From NCBI GenBank assembly GCA_949751835.1, contig CATKHK010000003.1, forward strand, positions 620,001 to 684,000: 64,000 bases of DNA. The letters are read 5' to 3'. A program made the position numbers and the translations under genes. Below the pieces are notes generated by a model. That model was not told the DNA's origin and made no database searches. It saw nothing but the letters and a program-made list of their open reading frames with translations. This document shows positions 32,122 through 44,759 of the stretch, in pieces. This DNA is from Blepharisma japonicum. Lineage: Eukaryota; Ciliophora; Heterotrichea; Heterotrichida; Blepharismidae. How positions within the stretch are numbered: the first letter of the stretch is position 1; each line of letters starts with the position of its first letter.

Positions 32122-33567
32122 TTACTGAAGAGAAAGAACTTTCAATGAGTTGAGCCTTAATAGTTGTGAATTATCAGGCTCAATTTTTTGGGTCAAGCTC
32201 TTTTTCATACTTCTTATCTTAATTTCACTTAGAGCAAGCTCAGATGCAGTCGGACTAAGATTCACTGTAGGCAGCCTGCTATTTTTCTTCTTACTTTTTG
32301 ATTTTTTCCTTCTTAAATTTGTCTTCGTTTTGATTTTAAAGTTGAAAAATTCCTTCTTCCCAAGTTTGGGAATTTTTAATACTAAATTATGTGAGGTTGG
32401 CGTAAATTGATTATTATTGTACTCTTGTAATAAATGAGTTTCTGATTTTACCTTCTGCAAACTTATTTTACTTTTTTCTTTTGGTGCTAAGTAGTCTTCA
32501 TATAATCCTCTTTTTCTCATTTTTGCTCGAAGCTCTGGGTATTTGCTTAATTCTTCGAAAAGAGCTGATTTCTTTTTAGCTTCAAGTCTTCGAACATTTT
32601 GGATCAATTCTAGGTTTATTTTTCTTTCAGATTTAGGGGTATCTGGGCTTAATTCTTTAGATAAAGCTTCTTTTCGGACCTCTTCTGAGTAATAGTTGTT
32701 ATTTGGGGTATCAGCTCTTTTAAATTCATTTGGATGCAGTATTTTTATTGGAATATTTAAATTGCTTTCTCTGTTTCTTAAGTGGCCTCTTTTGCTTATG
32801 TATCGACTTTCTTCAATTTTATCAACAGCAAGTGAGTCATCATAACTAGCTAAATCACATTCTAAAGCGTATTTCGTTTGCTTTTTTAAAGGGATTGTCC
32901 ATAAATCTGAAGGAGACTGAATTTTTTGGTTTAGACAAACCTCTGGCTTAGCTATTTGGACATTTCTTGCATATGCAAGCCAAATAACTTTTTCAATATC
33001 CTCAATGAACTCTAATTCTAAAATCATCACTCTTTTAAATTCTCTTTTTTCAACTAAAGTCAATATAGTCAAGGCAAAATCACAAGCAATGTTAAAAATT
33101 TGAGGATCATTTTCCCTTGTCACTTTCCCTGATATTTCTTTACTAAGCAAACTTGCATATCCTTGTTGCGTGTATTCAATTCTAAAATTATATTTGACTT
33201 CATATATATCAGCATTGGGCCTTGCAGGCTGAATATAATTCAAACTTTGAATTGTGGCTACCCCTGATATCATATCCTTCAAATCCTTTTCATATATTTT
33301 TCTCCTTTCATTTTTTGATATGAAATAGCATATAAGTGATCCAGAATTTTTCACTTGTCGGCGTCATAGGAATTCTTTATGCATTTTCCCAAAGAAATCT
33401 ATAAGAGATTGGGATTGCTGAAATGAAACGCTTAGTCCATAATTATTGTCTTTAAAATGAATAACAGAAGGTTTTGAGTCAGTAACCAAAATCGTTTCGA
33501 GGATATTTAAGTTTGTGGAAGTGCTTGATAAAAGCTTAAGCAGCCAATTATAAGACCTTTTTTCCAT
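32122..33567 (-). CDS. Unknown protein with basic C-terminal half
   Basis: 481 residues in one frame, with one TGA-Trp (EFLWRRQ). The N-terminal ~210 residues look globular, with alternating strands and helices (VIHFKDNNYGLSVSFQ, YEVKYNFRIEY). The remaining ~270 residues are basic and mostly disordered, with short helical stretches (RRLEAKKKSALFEELSKYPE) and Lys/Arg clusters (TNLRRKKSKSKKKNSR) that could act as nuclear signals. I do not recognise the family. Confidence 0.7.
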
Positions 33568-34026
33568 AATATTTATTATCAGCTTTCCATTAAAAATCCA
33601 GTATTGGATTTGGATCTTTATATCAAGTTTAAATTTATGTCTAGATGAATGAGAGCATCGAATATTTAATTTTGAAATTTTAATAGATCAAGATGTCATA
33701 AGCCCTTAAGAAAGTATCGCGAGTAAAGCCAACAATAAGGTAAACAACTTAAATTATTAGAATTGAGATAGTAAGTTTATGATGATGCTAGAATAAACGA
33801 AAACCTTCTAATTCTTGCTAAACCATTAATGTCAAAATATAGGAAAAATGATGGGTTAAAAGATTTGAAGAAAATAAAAAATATGATAAAAAACAGAAAG
33901 AGTTCGGAGGCTTTGCAAATTATTTATGGACTTAAATACGTTTTAGTACTTAGGATTATGCGCAAATATATAAATTAGAGCAATTTGATACCTCAATTAA
34001 GTATTATTGTTTTAAAGTTTTCTATT
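33568..34026. other. Intergenic region with a possible gene remnant
   Basis: 459 bp between two minus-strand genes. About 33679-33978 (+) carries protein-like sequence with several in-frame stops, whose last 68 codons are open (start VYDDARINENLLILAKPL). No ATG-led intact frame is found, so it is listed as a probable decayed coding fragment of unknown origin. Confidence 0.4.
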
Positions 34027-36057
34027 TTACACTTCTATAATTCTATCAATTTTCATCTGAATTTTTGATGTATAGTCATGAGCTTCTCCATAAAAATCAA
34101 CATAAATTTTCTTTCCCTTTCCATAACTTATCAATGCATTGTGTTCATCTCCTTTCATTTCATATGCTTCCCCAATACGAATAAATTCGCCAGCATAATA
34201 ATCGACAAAATCGGGGCTACTATCGCTACATTGCTTATAAATACTAATTGATTTATTGTGAAACTCAATTGCTTTGTCCAAATCATGTAAAATTTGGTAA
34301 TCCAATGCAAGATTACTATAAGACAGACCTACTCTAAAGTTATTTTCTTCAAAAACAGCTTTATTTATATCAAGCGCAGATTTGTGCTCTACTATTGCTT
34401 CTTCAATTTTACCTATTCTCTGGTACGCATTTCCTAATAAATCAATATAGGCAGAAGTGTTTGGATGTTCTCTTCCTAATGTTTTTCAATTTATATTAAT
34501 AGCCTTTTTATATTCATCAATAGCTTCAGATAATTTGCCCCATTTCTCATAAAGAAGTCCTATTTTTGAATAAATATCTGCTATAGTAGGATGAGATTCT
34601 CCATGATTCTTTACCTTTAACTTAAGAACATTTTCATAAGCAGTTAACGATTCTGAGAATTTTCCTTGGCCTCGATATAAAAGTCCTAATGTCGAATAAT
34701 AGAGATCTAAAAGAGACTCGTCTTCAATCATTCTTTCTTCTAAAATTTGCTTAGCTTCCATCATATGAGATTCAGCTGTTCTGAACTCACCTTTAGCAAT
34801 ATAGTAAGATCCAAGCGTCACCAATGAAGAAGCTATTTCATTGTAGTCAAATTCTAAAGCTCGTTGGAAATCTATTACTTTTTGGCAGTATTCTATCGCT
34901 CTTTCATAATCTTTACTATCAGAGGCATCCTTTGATAAATTTTGATAACATTTGACCATATTTTCTGTTTTTATACTTTGATGAGTTTGTAATATTTCTA
35001 AGGATTTTTTAAGCAAGTATTTGCCTGACTCTGTATCTCCAATCAACTTAAATTCATTGCCTGCAAGGTTATATCAAAAAGCCATATACATGCTATTGTC
35101 TCATCCAATTTCATTTGCAATTTTGGCTTCCCCTTTTATGTTTTCAAATTTTTTCATTTTTTTCATTTCTTGATATAGAAATCCAAATTTTTTATAAGTA
35201 TCTCTCAGACCTTCATCAGGTTTTCCTAAGCTTTGTCTTATGCGCTCAATAAACTCAAAATTTTGTTTATTCTCTTGAAACCGCTCAAAATACGAATAAG
35301 TCAATGCCAAATTGTTGTCCATTTCTGCAATTTTATACGAAACCGGTCAAGAAATCCGTTCAAATATTTTTCTTGCATTTTTAAAGCTAATAATAGATCT
35401 ATTTGTTTTGTATTTCAGCGAAGATACTTGCCCATGAAGAATAAAATAGCAGCCAATATCTTCATCATAGCTTTCAGTTTGCGTTTCCATATAGGGTAAA
35501 GCCAATTGTAAACACTCATATGCCTTATCAATATTTTTATCAAGCATATATAATTTCGCTATGTTGTAAAGCACCACAGAGACTTCTTTGCTGTTATTCC
35601 CAAACCTTTCTTTGGATATGTCTAATGATTTTTGAAAATATTTAATTGCATTCAATCTATTTTCTTGAATTCCGTAAATATGGGCTAAATTTATATAACT
35701 ATTTCTGAGGTAGATAGGATCAGTTTCCTTATGATTTTCAACAATTTTAATTGCTTTTTCAAAAAAAATGATTGATTTAGATAAATCGCCTCATTCTCGG
35801 TATGCAGTCCCTATCTCATTGTAAGGAATAACTAAGTGTGGACTATTTTCACCTCATTTTCCTTCTAGCTGGGTAGCTTTAAGTTGAAGTTCTTCTACAA
35901 TAGTGCCAAAATCAGCATGAAAATATCTTCTAGGATTAAAAGAGATAAGCTTACTTTGAAATATTAAAGGAGGCTTGATTCTGAAATGATAAGAAATTCT
36001 GGAGTTGGGTTTCAAGGATAATATACTCCCTAATCTTCACAGAGATCTAAAAGCCAT
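34027..36057 (-). CDS. TPR-repeat protein A, mitochondrial-type N-terminus
   Basis: 676 residues in one frame with six TGA-Trp codons. Starts MAFRSLWRLGSILSLKPNSR, which is basic, Ser-rich and free of acids for about 45 residues, as in mitochondrial import signals. From about residue 70 on, tetratricopeptide units of the kinesin-light-chain (TPR_12) type follow, e.g. AYREWGDLSKSIIFFEKAI, KDYERAIEYCQKVIDF and LYEKWGKLSEAIDEYKKAI, about ten in all. TPR arrays bind partner proteins; the partner is unknown. A is the most divergent of the three linked paralogues and lies last in the minus-strand order C, B, A. Confidence 0.85.
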
Positions 36058-36525
36058 TTATAATTATAACTGTGAAAGATTATTTTGCATTAATAAAATT
36101 TGTCGTATTGCATTGTTAAACCTAATCTCTGAACTTTCTTTTAATCATTCTTTAGCAATGGAAACATTTGCAGTCATTGAAAATATTCCACTAATTGAAA
36201 AGTAATAATCTAAATCAAGGTTGAATTATAAATGACGCTGAGGATCAATAATTCAAACAATTTATAATGTAAAACTATATTAGCACTAGTCTAAGATTTT
36301 CAGCTATAAGCATCTCCTAGTAATTGTTAATACAATGCAACATAAAGGCATAGTAACTTATCTTTAATTTAGTCAGAGCAGTTATACCATATTTTCATTA
36401 TTTTTCGCACAAACTGGGTTATCCATTTGCTAAATTACTATTAGAATACTAAAATTATAGATTATATTCAAAAACAGGATATTTAGTAATAATTAGTAAA
36501 CTAGTTTCATAATTATATGCTTTAA
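36058..36525. other. Spacer between TPR genes B and A
   Basis: 468 bp, AT-rich. Its sequence is partly repeated between C and B (about 39060-39600), showing it belongs to the duplicated unit. No other gene is seen. Confidence 0.6.
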
Positions 36526-38625
36526 TTAAACCTTTATTTCGTTTAAAGCTTCCAATTCCTCACATAGGTTATTATTTTTCATAAAAATATTATTTGAAGC
36601 TGCTGTAATTCTATCAATGCCAATCTGAATTTCAGGTATAAACTTATGGTTTTCTCCGTAAGTATCAAAGTAAAAGTCTTTCACTTTTTTATAATTTTGT
36701 AGAGCATTGACATTATCGCCTTTTTTTTCATAGGTTTCCCCAAGACGATATAATTCAAACCAATAAAGTTGCTCAAAATCGTGATTGCTATCATAGCACT
36801 GCTTATAAATATTAATTGTTTTATTGTGGAATTGAATTGATTTGTCTCAGTATTGTAAGTCTCGGAAATCTAGTGCAAGTTGACTATAAATAGCTCCAAT
36901 TTTAGGATCATTTTCTCCAAATAAATTTAGCCCTATTCCAAGGGCATCATTGTGAGCTGCCAGCGCTTCTTGAATTTTTCCAGCAGTTCTATAAGAGGTT
37001 CCTAATTGTCTAATATACATATAAGTGTTTGGATGGTATCTTCCATATGTTTTTATATTCATATCAACAGCTTTTTTATACTCCTCAATAGCTTCCTGAA
37101 TTTTATTTAATTTTTCATAGAGTTCCCCTATATTAAAATAAACCTCTCCAAAAGTTTCATGAATTTCACCATATGCCCTACGTTTGATCTCAGCCAACTT
37201 TTGGAAATTTGTAAGAGCTTCTGCATATTTGCCTTGCTTTTTGTATAATAACGCAATCTCTGTCATAAGGTGATCTCAAGCATTTCCATCCTTAACTTTG
37301 GATTCTTCTAATAATTTTTTGGCTTTCATTAAGGAATGCTCAGCTTCAATTAAATTCCCTTTAAAATTATATAATTTGCCAATTGATACTATAGAATTAA
37401 ATATTTCTTCAGGACTCAATCCTAGAGCTATTTTGATTTCTAACACTTTTTGGGCATATTCTATAGCTTTATCATTTTCATCGCAATCGTGAGCATACAT
37501 TGAAAAATTTTGGAAGCACATTGCCATCTCTTTTGTGTTTTCTATTTTTAGGGTTTTAAATATTTCTAATGATTTCTGAAGCAATTCCTTGAATGTTTTT
37601 ATATCTCCGAAATATTTAAAATCACCTCCTAAAAAATTATAGTAAATTGCTAAAAGCTTTTTGTTATCTCCTTTAATCTTTTTAAAAGCTTCAGCTCCTG
37701 CTTCTATAATTTCTTTAAACTTATTTATGTTATTCATTTGTTTATATTGGTAGCCTAGAAACCTATAATGTTCTATAAGATTTTCATCAAAAAGTCTTAA
37801 AGTTTGCTTAACTCTTATAACACGCTCAAAAGCGTCTTTAGACTCATTAACCATTTTTAAATTCATGTATGTAATTGCCATTATTAGGTCTATTTCTGCA
37901 ACTCCAATTGATTTCGGCCCACATCATTGCTCAAAAATTTTTCTAGATTTATTTAATAAATCAATTGCTTCATTTGCTTTATTTTTTGAAATAAATTTTA
38001 GGCCACGCAAAAGTAAATAAAGTCCCACTTTTCTATCATTATTATTAATATGTTGTTGCATATAAGGTCAAGCTAAGTCTAAGTATTCATTCGTTTTTTC
38101 ATTGTTGTTATTAAGAATATGAGTCATTGATAAATTAGTTAGAGCTATAGCAATTTCTTTACTATTATCTCCTTGCATTTCTTTTGCTAATTTTAGCGAT
38201 TTTTCAAAATTTTTGATAGCTTTTTCTGAGTCTTTTATCTGTAAATACATATAACCTAAGCTTATGAATCTATTTCTTAGATTATCTAGATCTCATTCCT
38301 TCTGATTTTCAATTATTTTGATAGTTTTTTCAATATATGTTGCCGCTTGTATTGGATCATGCATAGATGTAAAAACTTTTGTAATCTTATCATAAAGCTT
38401 GATAAGACTTGAGCTATTGTCTTCTTGCTTATTCTCGAGCTCGGTGATTTTTATTTTCAGCGATTCAATAGTATCACTATGATAAAAACTAAAAAATCTT
38501 TTTGGACGAAAAGATAGCATCTTCGCTTGATATGGCAAAAGCGATAAAGATTTGATATGATGAGAAGCTCTACAATTGAGTTGAGAAGCTAATTTTCCAA
38601 ATCTAAACAGCGACCTTAAGACCAT
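36526..38625 (-). CDS. TPR-repeat protein B, mitochondrial-type N-terminus
   Basis: 699 residues in one frame with several TGA-Trp codons. It is a close paralogue of C: both begin M-V-x-R-S-L-F-R-F-G-K-L-A-S and share the array order. The first ~50 residues are basic and acid-free (NCRASHHIKSLSLLPYQAK), suggesting mitochondrial import. TPR units include DSEKAIKNFEKSLKLAKEM and KIQEAIEEYKKAVDMNIKT. It extends about 25 codons further than C at the C-terminus (SNNIFMKNNNLCEELEALNE). Confidence 0.87.
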
Positions 38626-38799
38626 TTATTATAGAATTCGCGAGCACAGATTTATGATTATGTAATTAATGTGCGTATTTATTAGATCTAAATTCAATAT
38701 TTTATTTGTAGTCAAAATCCATGAATCTTCATTAAGCAGTTGAACTATTTGAAATTTGTTTAATTTCTCAAAGAATGTTATTTTTCTTACCCAGGTAAA

Positions 38800-39130
38800 A
38801 TTTCCATTTTTATACCTTCTAGGCTGACCTTTTTAAGTTGAAGTTCTTCTATTACAGTGGCAAAATCAAAATGAAAATATCGAATAGCATTAAAAGAGAT
38901 AAGCCTATTCTGAAGCATTTAAGAAGATTTGATTCAAAAACGATAAAATTCTGGATCTTGATTTCGAGGCTAATATTCTTCCTAATCCTAACAAAGATCA
39001 AAAACAATTTTATAATTGTTACTGTGTAGGGTTATTTGAGGAGCGTTATTAATAAAATCTGTCTCATTACATTATTAGTTAGGACATTTTTAATCAATTG
39101 AAAATATTCCACTGAATGACGAGTAATAGG
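38800..39130 (-). pseudogene. 5' remnant of a fourth TPR gene (A-like)
   Basis: This stretch aligns by eye with the 5' end and upstream DNA of TPR gene A (about 35865-36200). Shared runs include TTTAAGTTGAAGTTCTTCTA, AAAAGAGATAAGC and GAAAATATTCCACT. Only the first ~85 codons' worth of the A-like gene is represented, and its frame is no longer open; the rest of that copy is missing. It sits directly downstream of C, where A sits downstream of B. This supports duplication of a (B-like plus A-like) unit followed by loss of most of one A copy. Confidence 0.75.
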
Positions 39131-39607
39131 TTCAATTTAAAATAATGTGATTAAAAAAATTTATAAATGTAAAACAGCCTACAGACTGAAGATTTGCCAT
39201 GTAAGCATCTCCAAGTAATCATTAATAAAATATAGCAATAGCTGGACTTGGCTTAAATTCGCTTTAATAACTGAATTAAAAAAGTAGGCTAAGGCTAGGC
39301 TTTATAGTAGATCTCCGAAGAAGATAATTACAAAATGAAGAAGTTTTAAGAACTATGCACCTAAACTGGCAACCTATATAAATTAGCAGAGCAGCAAAAA
39401 ACTGCCATATTTTTCATTAAATTCCGCACCAACTTTGAGTTATTCTTTTGCTAAATTACTGTTGCAATACTAGATTGTATAGGTTTAAAGATATTTAGGC
39501 TGAAATTTAATAATAGTTATTTAACTAATTGTTATAAATAAGCCTTTATTTTGTTTAAAACTTTCACATTCTCATATAAGCTATCAATTTTTTTAGAATA
39601 AATTATT

Positions 39608-41635
39608 TTAAGTTGCTGTGATACTGTCAATTTTCGTCTGGATTTCTGCTAAAACCTCATGATTTTCTCCATACCTGTCGAAGAAAAGGCTTTTCACTTT
39701 TGTGTAATTTTGTAGTGCATTGATATTATCACCTTTCACTTCATAGGTTTCCCCAAGACGATAATATTCACCCCAGTAATATTGCTCAAAATCGTGATTG
39801 CTGTCACAATACTGCTTAAAATTATTAATTGCTTTATTGTGGAGTTGAATTGATTTGTCTCAGTATTGTAAATCACGATAATCTTGAGCAAGCGTACTAT
39901 AAATAACTCCAATCTCAGGATGATTTTCTCCAAATAAAATTATCCCTATCTTAAGAGCATCATTATGAGCTTCCACTGCTTCTTGAATTTTTCCAACAGT
40001 TCTATAAGCATTTCCTAACTGTTTAATATACAAATAAGTTTTTGGATGTTCGCTTCCAAATGTGTGTATATTCATAGCAATAGCTTTTTTATACTCTTCA
40101 ATAGCTTCCTCAATTTTATTTAATTTTTCATAAATGTCCCCTATATTATAATAAACCTCTCCAAAAGATCCATGAATTTCACCATATGCTTTGCGCTTGA
40201 ACTCGACCGCCTTTTGGTAAGTTTCAAGGGCTTCTGGGTATTTGCCTTGCTCTTGGTATAAAATCGCAAACCCTGTCATGCAGAAGTCTCAAGCCGCATC
40301 ATCCTTAGCATTTTTATCTTCTAATAATTGTTTGGCTTCTATTAAATAAGACTCAGCAGTACTAAAATCTCTTTTAAAAGTATAAAATTGGCCTATTGCT
40401 GTTATAGAATTGGCAATTTCGCCAGGACTTAATCCTACAGCTCGCTTGATTTCTAAGCCTTTTTGGGCATATTCTATAGCTTTATCATTGTCATTGCAAT
40501 CGTTAGCATACATTGAAAAATTTTGGTAGCACATTCCCATCTCTTTTGAGTTTTCTATTTCTAGGGTCTCAAATATTTCTAACGATTTCTGAAGCCATTC
40601 TTTGCTTGTTTCTACATCTCCCAAATATTTAAAATCATATCCTACAAAATTATAATATATTGCTAGAAGCTTTTTGTTATCTCCTTTCATTTTCTTAACA
40701 GCTTCTGCTCCTGCTTCTATAGTTTCTTTAGATTTTTTTAATTTATTTATTCTCTTATAAAGGTAACTTAGATTCCTATATAGGTCTATCAGACTTTCAT
40801 CATAAATTCCTAAAGTTTGCTTAACACTTATAGCACGCTCAAATGCATCTTTAGACTCATTAGCCATTCCAAAATTCATATATGTAAATGCCATAATTTT
40901 GTCTATTTCTGCAACTTCATTTGATATCGACCCACATGATCGCTCAATTATATTTCTAGTTATATTTAAGCAATCAATTGACTCATTTACTTTGTTTTTT
41001 GAAGCGAACTCTTGGCCGCGGATAAGGTAATAAGACCCCACTTGTTCAACATTACTATTAATATGTTGCTGCATGTAAGGTAAAGCTAAATCTAAGCATT
41101 CATTCAATTTTTCCTTGTCGTTAATAAGCTTGAGAGCCAGTATTAAATTGCTCAGAGCTACAACAACTTCTTTACTATTATCTCCTTGTGTTTCTTTTGC
41201 TAATTTTAGAGATTTTTCAAAAATTTTGAGAGCTTTCTCTCCATCTTTCATCTGTATATACATAAAACCTAAGCCTGCGTATCTGTTTTTGAGGTCATCG
41301 AGATCTCTTTGTTTCTGCTCTTCAATTATTTTTATAGATTTTTCAAAATATGTTGTAGCTATTTTTGGATCGCCCATCCCTATAAAAGCATCTCCAAGCT
41401 GATCACAGAGATTGATTAGGCTTGAGCTATTGTCCCCTTGCTCATTTTCTAGCTGGGTTAGTCTTATTTGAAGGGATTCAATTGTATTGGATTGCGAAAC
41501 AAAAAATCTTATTGGACGAAAAGAGAATATTCTAGCTTGATAAGATAGAAAGGATAAGGATTTGGTATTATGAGAAGTTCTACAATTGAGTTTGGAAGCT
41601 AATTTTCCAAATCTAAACAATGACCTAAAGACCAT
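39608..41635 (-). CDS. TPR-repeat protein C, mitochondrial-type N-terminus
   Basis: 675 residues in one frame with TGA-Trp codons only in the C-terminal part. Starts MVFRSLFRFGKLASKLNCRT with a basic, aromatic presequence-like region ending near FFVSQ. TPR units of the kinesin-light-chain type follow to the end (GEKALKIFEKSLKLAKETQG, KIEEAIEEYKKAIAMNIHTF). High similarity to B along the whole length, including flanking DNA, shows a recent segmental duplication. The ORF ends at TAA earlier than B does. Confidence 0.87.
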
Positions 41636-42204
41636 TTAATTATTAAAACTTGTGAATACAGATTTATGATTATTTAACTAGAATACATTCATTTAATTAG
41701 CTCTATTTTATATTTTATTAGGTAATAAAATTCATAAAGCTTCATTAAGCAGTAAAGCATTTGAATTTATTTAGTTTTTCAAAGAGTAAAAAATTCTTTG
41801 ATTCAGAAAAGATCAGATAAGATGTATGCTCTTAATTTAATCAGCATTATCATTAATATTTAATTTGCTTTTATTTTCAAACAATTTCCTTTAATGTTCA
41901 GCTTCTAATCTAATAATATTTTTGAATATCAGAGTTTTAAGTTCTAAAAAATATTTTTATTTCAAAACTTAGAAACAGCATTAAATCTTGATTTTATTTT
42001 ATTTTATGGAGTCTAATTTCATATCAAAATGTCAAAGCTAAACCTAATATTTAATTAAAAAACACTGTGCTAGTTAGCTCAAATTTTATCATTTATTTAA
42101 TGGAAAATCTTATAGCATTTTTCAATATAGCACTGAGTGTTTTTAAGTGCTAATATAAATTAAACTTTTGCAACTATTTTGATACTTTTAGAAATAATTG
42201 AAAA
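41636..42204. other. Divergent intergenic region
   Basis: 569 bp, very AT-rich, between the starts of TPR gene C (minus) and the gene at 42205 (plus). The first ~120 bp resemble the upstream DNA of TPR gene B, as expected from the duplication. Nothing else is recognised. Confidence 0.5.
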
Positions 42205-43326
42205 ATGCTAAAATTCACAAAAAGATGAGTCTTCTTTTCCAAAAGGCGGCCGACCCTCCATGAAAGTGTGACTGGTCGCTCCCGTTTTATTTCACCAGAA
42301 GAAACGATAAAGCACCTTCAGGAGCGAGATAAAGATAAGGTTTTTGACTATTTTGAAATGAAAAAAGCAGGAAGACTTGCCCCATCAGCTTATGACTACA
42401 AAAAAGAAGACGTAAAAGAAAAAAATCAAGCAAAAAAGGAGAAAAGAGAATACATAGAAGAATTGAAAAAGAAAGGAATGAAAATTGAGTACCACAGTTC
42501 CACAGATGAAGAAAAAGGTGTAGAAGAACTTATAAATAAAGATTATCAAGAAAGTTATAAGACAGAAGGGCAAGATGTATATGGGAGAAAAGTGTATAAT
42601 GATTCATTTGATCAAGAAATCTTTGGGCTTAAGAAATGAGATGAATATGTAAAAAAGAAAAAAGAATTTGAACCAATTAAACCTTCAGAGTGAATTGAAA
42701 ATATTAAGCCAGAATGGGAAGAACAGATCAGTAGTTGGAATTTGCTGAATCAAGATGAGAGTTTCAATGTAAATCAAGATGTATTAGGAACACTGGAAAA
42801 AATGGCTGATGAAAAAATAAGCAACCAGAGAGAAAATTATTCAGTAATTAATGGAAATGCAGAAATAAGACAAAATATTGATGTATTAGGCGAGCTTGAA
42901 AAAATGGCTGATTCAAAGAAGGCATTTCAAGGCCAAAATATAGGTAAAGAAACAGAAAAGGATAATAGCCTTAACACTGAAGGCTTGCAAAATATAGCAA
43001 CCGATCCAAAACAAAATATATTTGAATTTGCTGCGCTCTGACTAAAAGATATAGAAGAGTTGCATAAAAAATTGCCAGAAAATAAGAAAGATCAAGTACC
43101 TAAACTTGGATCATTTCTTGATATAGCTTCTTCAGGCGAATTTTTTAAAAAGAAAATAATGATAAATGATGAAGATCTTTATAAAAAAGAAGCAGAAGAA
43201 TCAGAAGAAAAGGAAGATGAGTTTGAAGATAAATATAAAGAGGAAGATAAAGACACAGATAAAGATAAAGATGAGATACTAGAAAATCTCCCTTTAAGAA
43301 AAAGAAAGCCAAAAAGAAAAAAATAA
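42205..43326 (+). CDS. Charged protein with an internal repeat, unknown
   Basis: 373 residues in one frame from the ATG at 42205, with four TGA-Trp codons (KRWVFF, KKWDEY, SEWIEN and ALWLKD). The N-terminus MLKFTKRWVFFSKRRPTLHE is very basic. A helical charged part follows (EETIKHLQERDKDKVFDYFE), then two copies of an NxDVLGxLEKMAD unit (about 188-200 and 228-240). The end is strongly acidic then basic (LRKRKPKRKK), which could be a nuclear signal. The alternative ATG at 42225 lies in another frame and closes early. Family not recognised. Confidence 0.65.
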
Positions 43327-44142
43327 TTTATTAAAATTTAAAGCCTCCATTATAAATGCTATTTTCAATGCTAAATTCTTTGATTTCCTAAGTCTTTACT
43401 TATTTTTCACTCATCTGGGCACAGTATTGTTCATTTTATTACTGAAAAAATATATTCCTTTTGTGTCCTGTTTATCTCAGGTTTTTATATTAGCTTATAA
43501 TTCACTGATGGGCTAACTCAAAGCCTTGATTTTCTGCCTGGGCTGAGAATCCTTTTTGGTGGCATGGAAATAAACGATGGTATCCTAATAATCAGGCTAA
43601 TGACAAATCACTTAAATTGTAATGGTTTTAAATTTCATTCTAATTCTGACAGATCAATACCTTTCAATAGAAAAATCTTGAATTTCGCTTTAAATAAACT
43701 TTCAAGCTCTTTGAAAATATATATTTATAATTCTAAAAATAAGCTAGAAAAACATTTTTTAAATATATAAATAAAAAATCTGATGTATATAAAAATTTGT
43801 ATGATATAAAGACTTTACTATAATTACATATTTTAATCAGTCATAAATTATTTTACATAGAAAAAAAAATTTAACAAATAGCAGCAAATATTTATGATAA
43901 TAGAATATTATATTAAATTGACTTATTTCAAGTAATATTTATTTTTAAGTAATTAGCAATTGCAGTTCAAAATTTATAAGATCAAGCATAATGCTCTAAT
44001 TGCAAAAAAGGAAATCTCAGAAGAGGTTTTTCTGACTCGTTTCACTGAATATTAATTTAATATGGAAAACCTTATTTCTTATTAATTAGTCATACTAGTT
44101 ACACTTTTGCTATAAATAAAAGCTATTAGTAAAATTTTTTTA
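43327..44142. other. Gene-free interval of ~0.8 kb between convergent genes
   Basis: AT-rich. One 68-codon frame exists (43564-43770), but its composition (MEINDGILIIRLMTNHLNCN) and lack of any support make it an unlikely gene. No RNA gene or repeat is recognised. Confidence 0.5.
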
Positions 44143-44637
44143 TTAATCCTGCAATGGATTGCTGTATAAAATATCACTAGGTAACTGTACTAAACCTGAA
44201 GGGCCCGAAATTGGCGGCAAGGAAACTTCCTCGAACTCAATTTTTACATTAGGGATTACTTGCTTGTGCTCAAGTAAAGCAGGATACAGACTTAGGCAAT
44301 GGGAAAGTTTCAAGTAATACCTCCCAGTTAAATTTTCTTCCATTCTTGATGCATAACACTTTATTGCGACGTGTATTCTTTTATGGGCTGACAGTTGACT
44401 TCCTTGCCTAAACTTCATCCCACAGCCAGGCTCTTTACAGACATAAGGTTTTTCACCTGAATGCGTAAATAAGTGCTCGTTTAAATTTTGTTTAGACGAC
44501 AAAATTTTTTGGCAGTGGGGACATTGGTATTTTTTGTCCTGCATATGTAAGGCCTCCATATGTCGGTCAAGATTAAATTTATTCTTGTAAGCTCTATTGC
44601 AACCTTCAATAGGGCAATTAAAGGCCATGTCTTTCAT
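44143..44637 (-). CDS. C2H2 zinc-finger protein (three fingers, TFIIIA-like)
   Basis: 164 residues from the ATG at 44635-44637. Three consecutive C2H2 fingers occupy about 5-85: CPIEGCNRAYKNKFNLDRHM, then CPHCQKILSSKQNLNEHLFTH, then CKEPGCGMKFRQGSQLSAHK. The linker HSGEKPYVC is the classic TGEKP type, so sequence-specific DNA (or RNA) binding is likely. The C-terminal ~80 residues lack fingers and end in a proline-rich, acidic stretch (IEFEEVSLPPISGPSG) that could be a regulatory region. Upstream codons in frame reach a TAA without another ATG, which fixes the start. Confidence 0.9.
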   Translation of the reverse strand: MKDMAFNCPIEGCNRAYKNKFNLDRHMEALHMQDKKYQCPHCQKILSSKQNLNEHLFTHSGEKPYVCKEPGCGMKFRQGSQLSAHKRIHVAIKCYASRMEENLTGRYYLKLSHCLSLYPALLEHKQVIPNVKIEFEEVSLPPISGPSGLVQLPSDILYSNPLQD

Positions 44638-44759
44638 AATATTCAATTTATTAAGAGGCTGGCTTGACTGGTTGAAGTTTTGTTAAATATGGAGAGAAGA
44701 AATCATCGAGCTGAAATATTCTCCGGCTGAGAAAATAAGACCGATATATAAGAAAATAT

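Noticed and set aside
42225-42265. Alternative ATG for the gene at 42205-43326
   Set aside because: It is in another frame and would need an intron that is not visible; the ATG at 42205 is in frame with the main body.
43564-43770. 68-codon plus-strand frame
   Set aside because: AT-driven composition, no conserved pattern, isolated in a spacer.
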